Source of the DNA: Symbiodinium natans
Taxonomy: Eukaryota > Sar > Dinophyceae > Suessiales > Symbiodiniaceae
NCBI GenBank assembly: GCA_905221605.1
Contig: CAJNDS010002363.1
Span: forward strand, 186,001-250,000
Length of the DNA stretch: 64,000 nt
Direction of reading: 5' to 3'
Part shown: piece after piece, positions 49,584-60,332 of the stretch
How the letters are laid out: every line of letters starts with the position of its first letter
Position numbering within the stretch: position 1 is the first letter of the stretch
Translations under genes and position numbers: made by a program
Notes under the pieces: generated by a model
Told to the model about the DNA's origin: nothing
The model's input: only the letters and a program-made list of their open reading frames with translations
Databases searched by the model: none

Positions 49584-49978
49584 TGAAAAGGGTTGAGGGA
49601 TTGAATTTCCTCGGGATGTCGCCATAATGGCGGACATTGGTGACATTGGTGACAACAATGGACGGTCTCGTTTGTTTGCTTTTTGTGCTTTTGTTCATTT
49701 TTTACTTTTGTTGTTACTCTCTCTCTCTCTATCTCTCGCTCTCTCTCTTGCTCTCTATTCGGGCTTAGGGTTCAAAGTTTGTGCTCTCCAGTCCTCGAAC
49801 CCAAAACTCATCCTCACTGTTGTACCTCCCAGTGGACTCAGAGGCCCTAAGGTCAGAGAGAACACCCTGCTAATTTGGATTTGTGCGGAAATTTTGTTGC
49901 CAGGAAGCCGCTAAGATATCACAATGTCTGCTCAGGGTGCCACAGGGTCCATGAGGGATGAAGGAACTTCCCTAAACC

Positions 49979-50032
49979 CTAAACCCTAAACCCCAAACCC
50001 TAAACACCCTACACCCTAAACCCTAAACCCTT
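49979..50032 (-). repeat. Telomere tract
   Basis: Seven to eight CCCTAAA-type units. Confidence 0.9.
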
Positions 50033-50216
50033 GCCAAGACCTCAACAGGCTTCGAGGGCTGGACGGGCGCTTCCATCAGCACAAGCCTTGCTGCGCAACA
50101 GACTTGGCTTCTCAACAGGGTTTAGGGTTTAGGGTTGAGGGTAAGCCTGCAACTCACAGGAGTGAAGGGTTATGGTGTAAAGTTTTGAGTCAATGCGGCC
50201 TGAAATTCTCTAACTG

Positions 50217-50434
50217 GGTTTAGGGTTCAGGGTTCAGGGTTTAGGGTTGCTGCTGTTCAATGCCGCCCGGAACAGGAACATCCTGTAGACTGCGAGCCCT
50301 CTGAGCGGCTAAGCCCTCTGAGCGGCTAAGCTCTAACCCGAGCGCCGCCAACCCCAGCGTTGCAGGGGGCACCCCTGCGGATTAGGGTTTAGGGTTTAGG
50401 GTTTAGGGTTTAGGTTTTTAGGGTTTAGGGTTTT
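50217..50434 (+). repeat. Cluster of short telomere tracts
   Basis: TTTAGGG units at 50217-50250 and 50383-50434, with unique sequence between. Confidence 0.8.
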
Positions 50435-50850
50435 TGCTCCCCGGGTTGAGGGTTTGGGGTTCAGGGCTTAGGGATTTAGGGTCTAGCACCACTGGGCAGT
50501 CTCAGTCTGTGGCGTAAGCAGCTGCAGGAGGTGATTCTGCATGACATCCTCGGCACGCAAGCAAGCGTCGTTGTGCTGCGAGGTGACCCAGGCAAGCCGA
50601 AACCTCTAGGCTATACTAGTTGCTTAAGAAACCCCCCCCCCCAAAAAAAAAAAAAAAAAACAAAAACATGTTCCTTTTATTGCCCTTAAACGTAAGATTT
50701 GTTTTTTGTTTTTTTCATTTTTGGGGGGCTCCTATGCAAATAGTAGCGAACCTTAAGCCCGAAAACTTTTGCTTGGGGCACGTGGGGTACAAGGATAGTA
50801 CGTGGGCAGCAGCTTGGAGACATGCTGAGCCCACTTTGCTGAACCCAATC

Positions 50851-50935
50851 ACCCTAAACCCTAAACCCTAAACCCTAAACCCTAGGTTTCCTAAACCCTA
50901 AACCCTAAACCCTAAACCCTAGGTTTCCAGAGCTA
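50851..50935 (-). repeat. Telomere tract duplicated with CTAGGTTTCC junction
   Basis: Four to five CCCTAAA units, CTAGGTTTCC, then the same arrangement again: a tandem duplication of tract plus junction. Confidence 0.85.
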
Positions 50936-51700
50936 GCTGGCGCCCCCCGCCCCTGCACCAGCCCACCTAAAGTGCCCTGAGGTTTAAGGGTTTAGGGCTT
51001 AGGGTTAAAGCTTAACCCTACACTACTATTTGCTTAAGACCCCATTTTTGGGGGGTTCTAAGCAACTAGTAGTAAATCTTGACTTATTGGTTCTTAGGCC
51101 AAGATCTGCGGTTGGGGGGATTCAATGGTTGATCGTGAACTAAGTGGTGATGGGTGAACAAGGCTGTGGAACAAAAGTGGGAGAGATGAACGGTGCGGTT
51201 TCCAGGGGCGGCGATAAAGGTACGGCCGCGAGGAGAGGAAAAGTAAAGGTTCACCGCTCTCTGAATCTCTGCACTCATGACAGCACAATAAACCCTGGAC
51301 TCTTGAATCTAACCACAATCAGTAATATCACCGTCATGCACAAGGAAATTGGAATGGCGGTAACATCACATCTTGCGACTGTGGACTAACCGTGTAAAAC
51401 CTTGGGACCTTTGCAACACAGTTCATGCGTCTCCCATAGAATCATCACGAAGAAAACGAATTTAATGAAGTTATAAGTGAGCCTGCGATCGCATGAACTT
51501 TATTAAAGGCGTGAACGAAGTACAAGGATGTGATGGACGTACGAAGAGAATACAATTCACTTAAAGGGGCAAATGAGCATGCGATTGCGCGCCCTTAAAA
51601 AAAACTTTAATTAAAAAAAAAAGGCCAGCCGAAGCCCGCATTGGACTGACTGGGCTGTTCAGGACAGGACAAAGAGGACCAGGATCCTTACTTGGAAAAG

Positions 51701-51818
51701 GAGGACTATGGTTAGAACACTATTTAGGGCACTTGTAACCCTCCTTATTAACTGCCCGTGAGGACTATGGTTTAGAACACTATGTAGGGCACTGGTAACC
51801 CTCCTTATAAATACCCGT
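51701..51818 (+). repeat. Tandem duplication of an IR-1-like half
   Basis: A 59-bp unit beginning GAGGACTATGGTTAGAACAC occurs twice (51701-51759, 51760-51818) with a few changes. It resembles the IR-1 interior. Confidence 0.7.
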
Positions 51819-51951
51819 GATTTGACGTAGGGATTTCGGGTTCAGAGCTTTCGGGCTGGGGGAGATGACTCTTGCAAGCTCGAAGGTTCGCGCGCGCAGC
51901 TACGGCGTGAGAGACACAGAGAAGGGGCTTCGACGTCCACATACCAGGATG

Positions 51952-52034
51952 GGCTAATTGGCCTTCAAATGCCCATAATGAACCCTATGAAGGGCCTTTT
52001 AAGGGATTATAGGGTATAATCGCGCATCCTGGTA
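51952..52034. mobile_element. IR-6 element
   Basis: Ends TACCAGGATGGGC and GCGCATCCTGGTA are inverted repeats. The interior matches 9122-9214. Confidence 0.72.
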
Positions 52035-52549
52035 TTGAATGCAGAGGCTGGCCAAATAAGGACACGTCATCTTTTGAACATCTGCACGCTGCAACACGAG
52101 CAAGCAAGCATCTCCGTTTTCCGGCCGATCGCATGCCAACCTCACGCGAATCTCTGGACATTCGAAATCGGTCTTCATCCCTGTATTCTTTTTGGATGGC
52201 CTAGGGGTGTACCTTGCACTCTTAGGGTTGTGCCCTGGGTTTTGGGCCAACCTTCGTAAAGAGACTTCCGGTAGTAAAACCGGGGTACCACCTTCGGAGT
52301 AGGAGTCCTAACCCCTTGATTCCCAAAGTAGGGATCATCGGGGAACTCAAGCACTAGGTTGGCCTTGGAACCATCTGAAAGAAATGAATATGATCCGCTT
52401 AAACCCAATACGGGAAAATAGCAAATATATCAAAAGTGGTGAGCGCTTCAGGGACTTCGCAACATGGCGGTTCAGCGTTTAGAGCTTACAGTCTGGGCTT
52501 TAAAGGCTTCCCCAAACTCTGACAAACTCGACAACTCGAAAGGGAGATT

Positions 52550-52624
52550 CTACCCTAGAACGCCTTTTAAAAGCCCTTTATGGGGTGGACTATGGGGATT
52601 GTAGGGCCTTATAGCCCATGCTGG
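52550..52624. mobile_element. IR-7 element, partial
   Basis: GACTATGGGGATTGTAGGGC and TATAGCCCATGCTGG match the right half of 12119-12203. Confidence 0.5.
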
Positions 52625-52695
52625 AATGTTGCTTGAGGATTTGTGTAGCTCCCATACCTTAGCCTCCCAGGTCTTGCGAGAACAACGAGGCGAGT

Positions 52696-52820
52696 ACCCC
52701 TTTCATGAAGGTTCATGGGTACTTAGAAGTAAGGGTTCTAAGTGCTGCGCTAGACAAGGTTATAGCCATAGCTGCTTAAAGCCCTACTTATGAATGCCCA
52801 AGCGAATCTCCAAGTAGCCC
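52696..52820. mobile_element. IR-1 element
   Basis: Left TCATGAAGGTTCATGGGTAC, right GAATGCCCAAGCGAATCTCCAAGTA in part. Confidence 0.65.
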
Positions 52821-53061
52821 GAGACCCTAAACACCCTAAACCCTAATAAAAGAACCTCCTGGCTCAGTCGTCCATCACGTAGAGGTCCAGCTTCACCACC
52901 GGATCTTCGAACCTTGGCTCCCAATGTGGTAAAACCAGGCTTTAAGGTTTAGGGTTTAGGGTTTCGAGGTGGTTTTAGGGGTTATTGATAGGGTTTCTAG
53001 GGTTCATAAGGTTTTGTCTTTTTTCTTTCCGGGGATTTTAGGGTTTATAGGTTTAGGGTGT

Positions 53062-53409
53062 AATGTGGTATCCTGATTAGTGTGGGGGGGGGGCCCCCCC
53101 CCCAAACTAAATCCACCCCCGCAATAGTGTCACCAAAAAAAGGGACCCCCCCAAACTAATTTTCGGCCCCGGCCCCCCCCCACCGGCTCCTCTTCATTTC
53201 CTCTTCGCTCCTCTTCCCTCTCCTCGTCCTCTCCCTCTCCTCTTAGGTAATTAAGCTATCATCTTGTTCTCTTTTGTTCTCTCTTCCGAAACCCATGCCC
53301 GAAAAACTTTACTTTATTGTGGGGGGGCAATCGAATTTTTGTCTCCTGAATAATTTTTGGAAAACTTTTCATTATTGGAGGGGTCCAGACTAATCAGGAT
53401 ACGACATTA
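53062..53409. mobile_element. IR-8: 348-bp element with 20-bp terminal inverted repeats
   Basis: The left end AATGTGGTATCCTGATTAGT matches the reverse complement of the right end with one mismatch. The interior is rich in G and C runs and pyrimidine stretches, with no coding sequence. No second copy is seen here. Confidence 0.65.
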
Positions 53410-53800
53410 TAGGGTGAGGGTTTCTAGGGCTTTGAGGGTTTTTCCAGGCTGCAGGGCTGGGTCATTTAGAGGGTTTAGGGATTTTAGGGTTTTTAGAATT
53501 GTTAGGGCATATATGGTGTAGGGTCTTTGAGGTTTTTCGACTCTCTCGCTAGCACAAGAAGGCAAGGCGTTCCCTCTGAGAGGACTCATTGGCCCACAAC
53601 TGTTTGACCCCAGGACAAGCCCACTCACCTAAGCAGGATGACCAAAAGTATACACCGAACACATCCACACGCTCTAGCTACCAGGGACATGCCCCAGAAG
53701 AACACAGGATGTTCAGCAAAGATAATGCGGGGACCCATTCGCTTCCGAGCCTGTTTTAACTTCCAAGCAGGATCAGAACAATGTACACCCATCACTTCCA

Positions 53801-53861
53801 CCACAACCACCCACCCACCCACCCACCCACCCACCCACCCACCCACACACACACACACACG
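53801..53861 (+). repeat. (CCCA)n then (CA)n microsatellite
   Basis: About nine CCCA units followed by about eight CA units. Confidence 0.95.
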
Positions 53862-53998
53862 GGGGCTGCTACTGCTCAGCATCACAAGACAAAGAGTCAC
53901 GAAGAAGTTGCCAACCCAACTAATCCCCAGCGAAGTGTCCAGCCGCAGGTGTAGTAAGCCGTCAACGCCTCAGTAGCCCCTTTCTCAACATCTTCTTA

Positions 53999-54090
53999 GT
54001 TGTCCAGCAACCTAATTAAAGGTTAACCTTTCGGAATATAAGGGGATTCTATTACCCCCAAAAGGTTAAAGGTTACCTACTCTACTACTA
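53999..54090. mobile_element. IR-3 dispersed element
   Basis: Second copy of the 30838-30930 element, about 92 bp. Confidence 0.6.
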
Positions 54091-54808
54091 AGTCTTCCTA
54101 CAAGTATGAGAACTTTGGGGACCAAATGAACCCTGAAATTGGGGTCATATACCCGAGACTACTACATCCCTATCAGGGTAATATGAACCATAAACCCTTT
54201 TTAGGGTTCATCTTGTCCTTACGGAAGATGCTGGGGATTGTGCTGCCGGGATTCGCTACGCAACTGGACACTGGAGTGGCCCTTATGAGCCCACATGTGA
54301 ACACCTCATGCCTAGGCGTCAAGGGCCTTCAACTCCCTAAACCCCAAACCCTAAACCTTTTTACAACCGGGCAAACCCTAAACCCTAAACCCTTAAACCC
54401 CAAGACCTGTAGCTGTTCCACCCTAAACCCCCGTAATTCGCTAAGAGCCTGAAGCCCCAGATCCCTACGCACCCGGAAACTTACCCAAAGTATGGGGTTT
54501 GGGTGGATAGGGCTTTTTGCCTCCCACCAGGCAGATCTAGGTCTTATCTGGCAGCCGCCTAAACCCTAAACAACCCTCTGGGCAGGGTTCTCAACTCCCG
54601 AATCCAGAAAACCTGGTCCCTGGTCCCTAAATCCCTGAAACCCACAGATCCTGAGGGTTTGTGGTCTTACGGCCGTTTTCGGGCTTGGGGATTGTTGAGG
54701 GCTTAGGGCCAAGAGGCGACAAACTTAAACAAGGCACTGTCTGTGAGTAGAAGCTGTTGGGGACAGCCTTGGGCTTCGGTTCGGAGCTGTGGTGGGGGTT
54801 TGGGGCAG

Positions 54809-54842
54809 CATGAGCTGGATCCTTAGATGCAAAAACCCAGGT
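54809..54842. repeat. Short dispersed repeat, copy 2
   Basis: GAGCTGGATCCTTAGATGCA then AAAACCCAGG, related to 34990-35022. Confidence 0.5.
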
Positions 54843-55174
54843 CTAGAATTGCTAGAAGTAAAGTGCCTCAAGTTTGGAGGCCTCCCTTGCAAAAGTACTC
54901 ACCAGTTTTTTTTACAAACATTGCTGTGCGCTGTCTTCTAGCTATTAAGTATAGAGCTCCAGCATTCCAGTGCAGCACGTCACAAACGGATAAAACTAAG
55001 AAGCAAGAAAACAGAACGCCGTACCTAGTGCATGGCAGACTGAAACAATTCTAGCTGGCACGAAAGCTCCGGGCTTTAAGGTTGGGGTTTGCGGGTTCGG
55101 GCAGAGCGCTCACTACCCCCGAATTGAAGAATATACCTGTCAATACATACAACAAGTGGGCTTGCTAAGACCCC

Positions 55175-55290
55175 CTGGTTCTTAGGGGGGAATGATGGTT
55201 CTTAGGGGGGAATGAGGGAACTAGGCCCCTTTCTACACCCTTGTATGGGTTCGAGGCTACCTCATTCCCTCATTCCCTACTAAGAACCAG
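55175..55290. mobile_element. IR-4 element, intact form
   Basis: Left CTGGTTCTTAGGGGGGAATG (with a short internal tandem repeat), right CATTCCCTACTAAGAACCAG. There is no telomere tract inside, unlike the 1871-1984 copy. Confidence 0.72.
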
Positions 55291-55326
55291 CCGGTACGTG
55301 CATCAAAGGTAAGCTTGCAAAAATCT

Positions 55327-55442
55327 CTGGGCAGCCCAGAAACCACGTTATACTAAGGGTTCCCTTTTTTGGGGGTTGGTTACTTGATAAAGGGAACCTA
55401 TAGAACCGCAAGGCAACAAAAGGGCACCACCGGGCTACCAGG
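55327..55442. mobile_element. IR-2 element
   Basis: Diverged left end CTGGGCAGCCCAG, right end ACCGGGCTACCAGG; the interior TTGGTTACTTGATAA is shared with 60233. Confidence 0.65.
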
Positions 55443-55460
55443 ATTATACCGAAATATCAT

Positions 55461-55576
55461 GGGTTCCCCTACTACCCCCAGATTCCCCCCCCCCCCCCCC
55501 CATATTTAAGGCTAATTTAAGGATAATTAAGCCTAATTAAGGTTATTTAAGGGGAACCCAAGTGGGGGTAGTATGG
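55461..55576. mobile_element. IR-9 element
   Basis: GGGTTCCCCTACTACCCCCA on the left answers GGGGAACCC and GTGGGGGTAGTA on the right, with a repeated TTAAGGCTAATT interior. Confidence 0.6.
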
Positions 55577-55677
55577 AGGGGGGTAGGAATGTAGGGCTCC
55601 TATTCAGATCGACGCCGGCTCCCTTAGCTCGAACACCATCATTGCAGACAAGTCAGGCTGACCAGCTGGTGAATGAC

Positions 55678-55790
55678 GCGTATATATATATATATATGTG
55701 TGTATATATATATATGTGTATATATATATATATATGTATATGTATGTGTATATGTATACATATATATATATATAAATATATATCAAGAAA
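55678..55790 (+). repeat. (TA)n/(TATG)n microsatellite
   Basis: Several TA runs with TGTG interruptions. Confidence 0.93.
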
Positions 55791-55799
55791 ACAAAACAT

Positions 55800-55915
55800 A
55801 CTCACACATGTTCAGTGAAGAAGCAGACACCCATGTAGACAAAAAAATGCAAGGGTCACACATGTTCAATGAAGAAGCAGACACCCATGTAGACAAAAAT
55901 GCAAGGGTAGGATAA
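55800..55915 (+). repeat. Short tandem duplication
   Basis: CACACATGTTCA.TGAAGAAGC followed by AGACACCCATGTAGACAAAA occurs twice in tandem (about 55803-55851 and 55857-55900). Confidence 0.8.
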
Positions 55916-56037
55916 TACGAATGACAGGCAGCGTAAGTCGCATGCCGATATGTATCCAACCAAAGGATTTTTTCAGAGATATAAATGAAAAAAAACATCT
56001 GCAGGCCAAAATCTAAACACGACGAGACCCAAAATGA

Positions 56038-56062
56038 ATACATATGTATATATGTATATACA

Positions 56063-56096
<34 letters not shown>

Positions 56097-56125
56097 CATG
56101 TATATATGTATATGTGCGTGTGCAT
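56038..56125 (+). repeat. (TA)n/(CATA)n microsatellite
   Basis: ATGTATATATGTATATACAT pattern. Confidence 0.92.
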
Positions 56126-56258
56126 GCCTGTGTATTTGTATTCTGTACATGTACTATGCGTCGCAAAGCAAGTGAACCGGCCCCGACTCCGAACTAGCCC
56201 GAACCTGCAACCCCCACACCCGCCTAGCATGTTTGCGAATCATCCCGAGGGCCCTCAA

Positions 56259-56303
56259 CGTTTAGGGTTTAGGGTTTAGGGTTTAGGGTTTAGGGTTTAG
56301 GGC
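56259..56303 (+). repeat. Telomere tract
   Basis: Six TTTAGGG units. Confidence 0.93.
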
Positions 56304-56709
56304 TACAGACCCCGTATTCGGCGAACATACGTTGCACGATGGTCTTATACTGTGGCCAAGGCATATAATATAATATATCTCAACTCAAAAATTATTGGGC
56401 AAAGTGACAGCCCTCGGCCCGCAAACAGACGTGCAGACAAAAAGCAATGGGAAACTTGAATGCGCGTGTCTCGAAGTCACCGCCACAGAACTTGGCTGCT
56501 GCCATGGGTGCGTGGGTATACCCACAAATGGTGGCCTCCACGAGGCTTTGCAGGTTTTCAGGAGGGCTAGTTGGGAATGTAGAGCTTGCGTCTGCTTGAA
56601 AAGTTTGATTTTTAGTTGACTCCCGGTTGGCCTTTAAACCCTCTGAATGTTTTTACTGGTTATGACCCTCTCGAACCACAAAAAGGGAAAACTTAAGACA
56701 TCGCAAGGG

Positions 56710-56766
56710 CCTATACCCAGTACTGTAGCTGAGCGGAGTCGAACCACGGACCTCACAATTGGGAAG
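56710..56766 (-). other. tRNA-like B-box fragment, probably not a tRNA
   Basis: The minus strand contains GGTTCGACTCC, a match to the tRNA T-arm/B-box, preceded by CTTCCCAATT. A convincing acceptor stem and A box are missing, so at most this is a tRNA-derived relic. Confidence 0.2.
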
Positions 56767-56881
56767 AGCCAGGATTTAGGGGGTCATGGGGTTGGGGGTT
56801 TAGAGCGTCGGCGCCTGCTGCCGCCAGATGTTTGTTAAGCAAATTCCGACCGGCTCGCAGCAGCCTCTCACTACAAACATC

Positions 56882-56998
56882 AACTCTAAACCCCAAACCC
56901 TAAACCCCAAACCCTATACCCTAAACCCCCAAACCCTAAACCCTAAACCCCAAACCCTGAACCCCAAACCCTAAACCCTGAACCCCAAACCCTAAACC
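56882..56998 (-). repeat. Telomere-derived tract
   Basis: CCCTAAA alternating with CCCCAAA units. Confidence 0.9.
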
Positions 56999-57095
56999 GC
57001 CCAGTTTCGAATCCGAAGCTAGCACGAAGGAAGGAGACGCTCTCATCCTTCGGTTTCCCGAAGGGCTCCCCTGAAACAATACCTTACAGGCGGCT

Positions 57096-57340
57096 AAACC
57101 CTAAACCCTAAATCCTAGACCCTAGATCCTAGATCCTAGATCCTAAATCTAAACGCCTAAACCCCTAAACCCTAAACCCCTAAACCCCTAAACCCCTAAA
57201 CCCTTAAACCCCTAAACCCCTAAACCCCTAAACCCCTAAACCCTAAACCCCTAAACCCCTAAACCCCTAAACCCCTAAACCCCTAAACCCCTAAACCCCT
57301 AAACCCCTAAACCCCTAAACCCCTAAACCCCTAAACCCCT
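57096..57340 (-). repeat. CCCCTAAA array (8-bp variant)
   Basis: It starts with CCCTAAA and CCTAGAT units, then about 20 CCCCTAAA units. It faces a TTTAGGGG array about 120 bp away. Confidence 0.94.
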
Positions 57341-57463
57341 CAGCTATCAAGCAGTCCAGTCCCCAAGCCCTCTGCCGAAAAAAAACCTAAGCCAACAAAA
57401 AAAAATCGGGGGACAACGCCAAGCCCAACCGCCCTCTTCTGCGCAAGGTTTTCTGCGCAGTTC

Positions 57464-57629
57464 AGGGTTTAGGGTCTAGGGTCTCGGGTTTGGGGTTTGG
57501 GGTTTAGGGGTTTAGGGGGTTGAGGGGTTAGGGGGGTTAGGGGGTTTAGGGGTTTAGGGGTTTAGGGGTTTAGGGGTTTAGAGGTTTAGGGGTTTAGGGG
57601 TTTAGGGGTTTAGGGGTTTAGGGTTTAGT
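57464..57629 (+). repeat. TTTAGGGG array (8-bp variant), inverted partner
   Basis: About 13 TTTAGGGG units in the opposite orientation to 57096-57340. Confidence 0.94.
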
Positions 57630-57799
57630 GTAATTACCCGACACCCACGAAAGCTTGAGCTCCAACCCGAAGCCCTGGACCAACCTGGTGACCAGACTGA
57701 AGATCAAATTCCTGCAGGGTGAAGTTCCAGTAATCCTGAGCAAGGGTTAGGTTTCAGGGTTGAACTAGAGTGTAGGGGCGGGTTTCGGAGCTTCTGGGA

Positions 57800-57876
57800 T
57801 TATTGTCATGACCGTATTTAGGGTACTCATCTTTACAGCACCATACTTAAAAGTACTCGTGAACCTTCAAGTATCT
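57800..57876. mobile_element. Partial IR-1 element
   Basis: Right half with AAGTACTCGTGAACCTTCAAG, adjoining IR-5. Confidence 0.45.
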
Positions 57877-57886
57877 CTATCAACCA

Positions 57887-57995
57887 CCCTAAGGGTCCAC
57901 ATACCTATATAGTACATATTTGGGCCCTAAAGCTACTATATAGGAACCCCTTTAAGGCCCAAGTATGTACTACATAGGTACATGGACCCTTAGGG
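57887..57995. mobile_element. IR-5 element, near-perfect palindrome
   Basis: CCCTAAGGGTCC and its reverse complement end the element. The arms ACCTATATAGTACATA and TATGTACTACATAGGTACAT continue the inverted repeat, with GGGCCCTAAAGC at the centre. Confidence 0.72.
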
Positions 57996-58119
57996 CCATG
58001 CAAGCCCCAGCATTTGAAAGCATAGAGCACGGGTTGCGGGCATGGGCCCTTCAGCTGTGATGTGAGCGAGCTCGCGGGGGCTTAGAGTTCAGGGAGTTTT
58101 GGGCATTACGGGGAGGTGG

Positions 58120-58334
58120 TTTAGGGTTTATGGGGTTTAGGGCTTATAGGGTTTAGAGTTCAGGGAGTTGAGGGGTCTAGGGTTTATGGGGTTTAGGGCT
58201 AAGGTTTCGACTCTCGCAACTAGCCAGGGTCTAGGGCTAGGGGGACCCTACTCATACTCATCTGATGGGCATTTCCATTCGAAACCCTAAACCCTAAACC
58301 CTAACCCTGAACCCTAAACCCTAAACCCTAAACC
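58120..58334. repeat. Degenerate telomere tracts, facing
   Basis: TTTAGGG/TTTATGG variants at 58120-58205 and CCCTAAA units at 58284-58334. Confidence 0.75.
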
Positions 58335-59346
58335 TGTGGACCAAGGGCGTCTTGGTCGAAGGTTCACAGGATCCTCCGGTTGGGGGGGAAGTATGTTGGG
58401 ATGCTCCCCCCGAAAACTAACAGCTTCTCTGTAGGGATTGTAGTACCCCCAAATACCCTAAACCCTAAACCCTAATCCCTAAACACTAGTCCCTACCAAG
58501 GACTGTTCGTTTAAGGGGCGACATCCCAAGAAGTATGGAAGGCGTGGTGTCCCCACGAAAGTCGCAACAAAAAAAGAGATTGAACCTAATCTGGGTTTTC
58601 GGTTTTTTTGGCTTTAGGCTTGAAGGTCCCCAAAAGCCCTAAGGCCTAGCCCTAATCCCTAGCCCGAAACCCTAAACCCCAAACCCTACAACCCCGAAAG
58701 GTGGAACCCTTCCTTCGTGAACCCTTAAATGAGCAGAGCGGCGGTCACAGAGAGCGAACATTCCTCGGGTGAAATGGGCATGTAGGCTCTGAGCAACCTC
58801 TACTTGCAGGTTTAGGGTTGAGGGTTTGCGGGGGGTTGGGGTTTACGGCTTAGCATTTAGGGTCCCGCCTCCCAAAGCGACACCAGACCTTGACTGGACG
58901 TCCCGACCTAGTAGGGCAGACAGGAATCCTCGAAGGCCCTGCGAAACCACCATTCGATACACCCCAAGATCCACCTACATCTCCAATAGCCCAGGGAGAA
59001 AAGGTTATAAACTTCAAAGTTATTCCTTCTAGATAAGGCAACCCAAAAAGCTTACAGTCCAACTATTGGCTAAGTAAGTCTACCCTCCATCCATGTCTTC
59101 AGAAACCCAACGCCGTTTCGAGCACGGCCTCGAACACCCTTAGGCCCTTTAAAACTTTAGGATCCAAAGACAGTACTTTAAGCGAGTAGAAGCCAGTTCT
59201 GGGACCGTTCTCTGTGTCTTCCCTTTAAGGAGTACCCTGAATAAAGGGCCCCCGCATTGCACTAGGCACCCAAAACAGCGGATCACTGGAGCGTCCCATG
59301 TCGACTTTACGACAAATGGTTCAGCTCAGCTTGGCTGCACTCAGGA

Positions 59347-59441
59347 GGGTAGCTATAAATTAAACTTTTAGCTGCCTTAATAAGAAACCCAATAAACCCA
59401 AAAAAGGTAAGGATCTAAAATTACAGTAAAGTGCCACAAAG
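59347..59441. repeat. IR-10 dispersed repeat, copy 2
   Basis: Matches 42182-42276. Confidence 0.7.
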
Positions 59442-59580
59442 AAATGGCTCAGCTCAGGACTGGCTGGCTATGGACTCCGGAAAGGTTAACCCTCACCCCA
59501 TAGAGCCAGCAAGTCAATGCCAATGGGTGGCTTTTGGCAGGAGGAAGACGATGCCCATCCTTGGCATAACGTGCGCATTA

Positions 59581-59650
59581 CAAACCCTAAACCCTAAACC
59601 CTAAACCCAAAACCCAAAACCCAAACCCTAAACCTTATAAACCCTAAACC
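59581..59650 (-). repeat. Telomere tract
   Basis: CCCTAAA and CCCAAAA units. Confidence 0.9.
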
Positions 59651-59907
59651 CATCACGTGTGCATTATATTGGCGTGCTCCTAGCGTCGCCCCTGCAGGGG
59701 GAAAAGAACCCAAGCCATACACGCTAGCTGCACAATTACCCCAAACGCGCCAAGGCCTCGGCTCTTAGAACACACCTCAAACAACCTGTGTCCTCGAGCT
59801 TGTAATGAATTCTAGGGCTTCAGGCTGAAGGCAATCGCTCACGGATGCCTTGAGGCCTTGTGGCGCATGGGAATTAGGGCTTGTCGGTTTAGGCGAAACG
59901 GCTAAAC

Positions 59908-60010
59908 TCAACTTGGAGGTTCATGGGTACTTATAACACCAAGTAGAAGCCTGCTTCTAACCTCGGGGGGCTTATAATTGGGGCTATAACTACCCTGAAC
60001 CTCCAAGAAG
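59908..60010. mobile_element. IR-1 element
   Basis: Left AACTTGGAGGTTCATGGGTA, right ACTACCCTGAACCTCCAAG. Confidence 0.75.
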
Positions 60011-60232
60011 GCTTCCAGCTTAGGAATGCAAGCATGGAGCATCGGCATCTCGTTCCCGAGGTTTCTGGCCTGCCAGGCAGCTTGCCTGGGCCGCTGTGGC
60101 TGGCTTACCGAGACTTTAGAATCAAACAAGCTGCCATTCGGTTCGCCTTTTGCGGACACACCATTCCGCAGGAATGTCTGCGGGTCCAGACCCCACAAAA
60201 AGACAGCTTACTGATAGTCCCTCGGGTTAGAT

Positions 60233-60332
60233 CTTGGTAGCCCAGTAAGCATCTGACAAGGGTACCCTTTCGGGATTGGTTACTTGATAAGGGGACCTTG
60301 AGCACCAAACTAAGGGCAACAGGGGAGCTTTC
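60233..60332. mobile_element. IR-2 element, right end lost
   Basis: The left end CTTGGTAGCCCAGT is perfect; the interior matches the family but the terminal ACTGGGCTACC is missing. Confidence 0.6.

Noticed and set aside
56710-56766. tRNA gene
   Set aside because: A B-box-like GGTTCGACTCC is present, but stems and A box do not form; listed only as a low-confidence relic.
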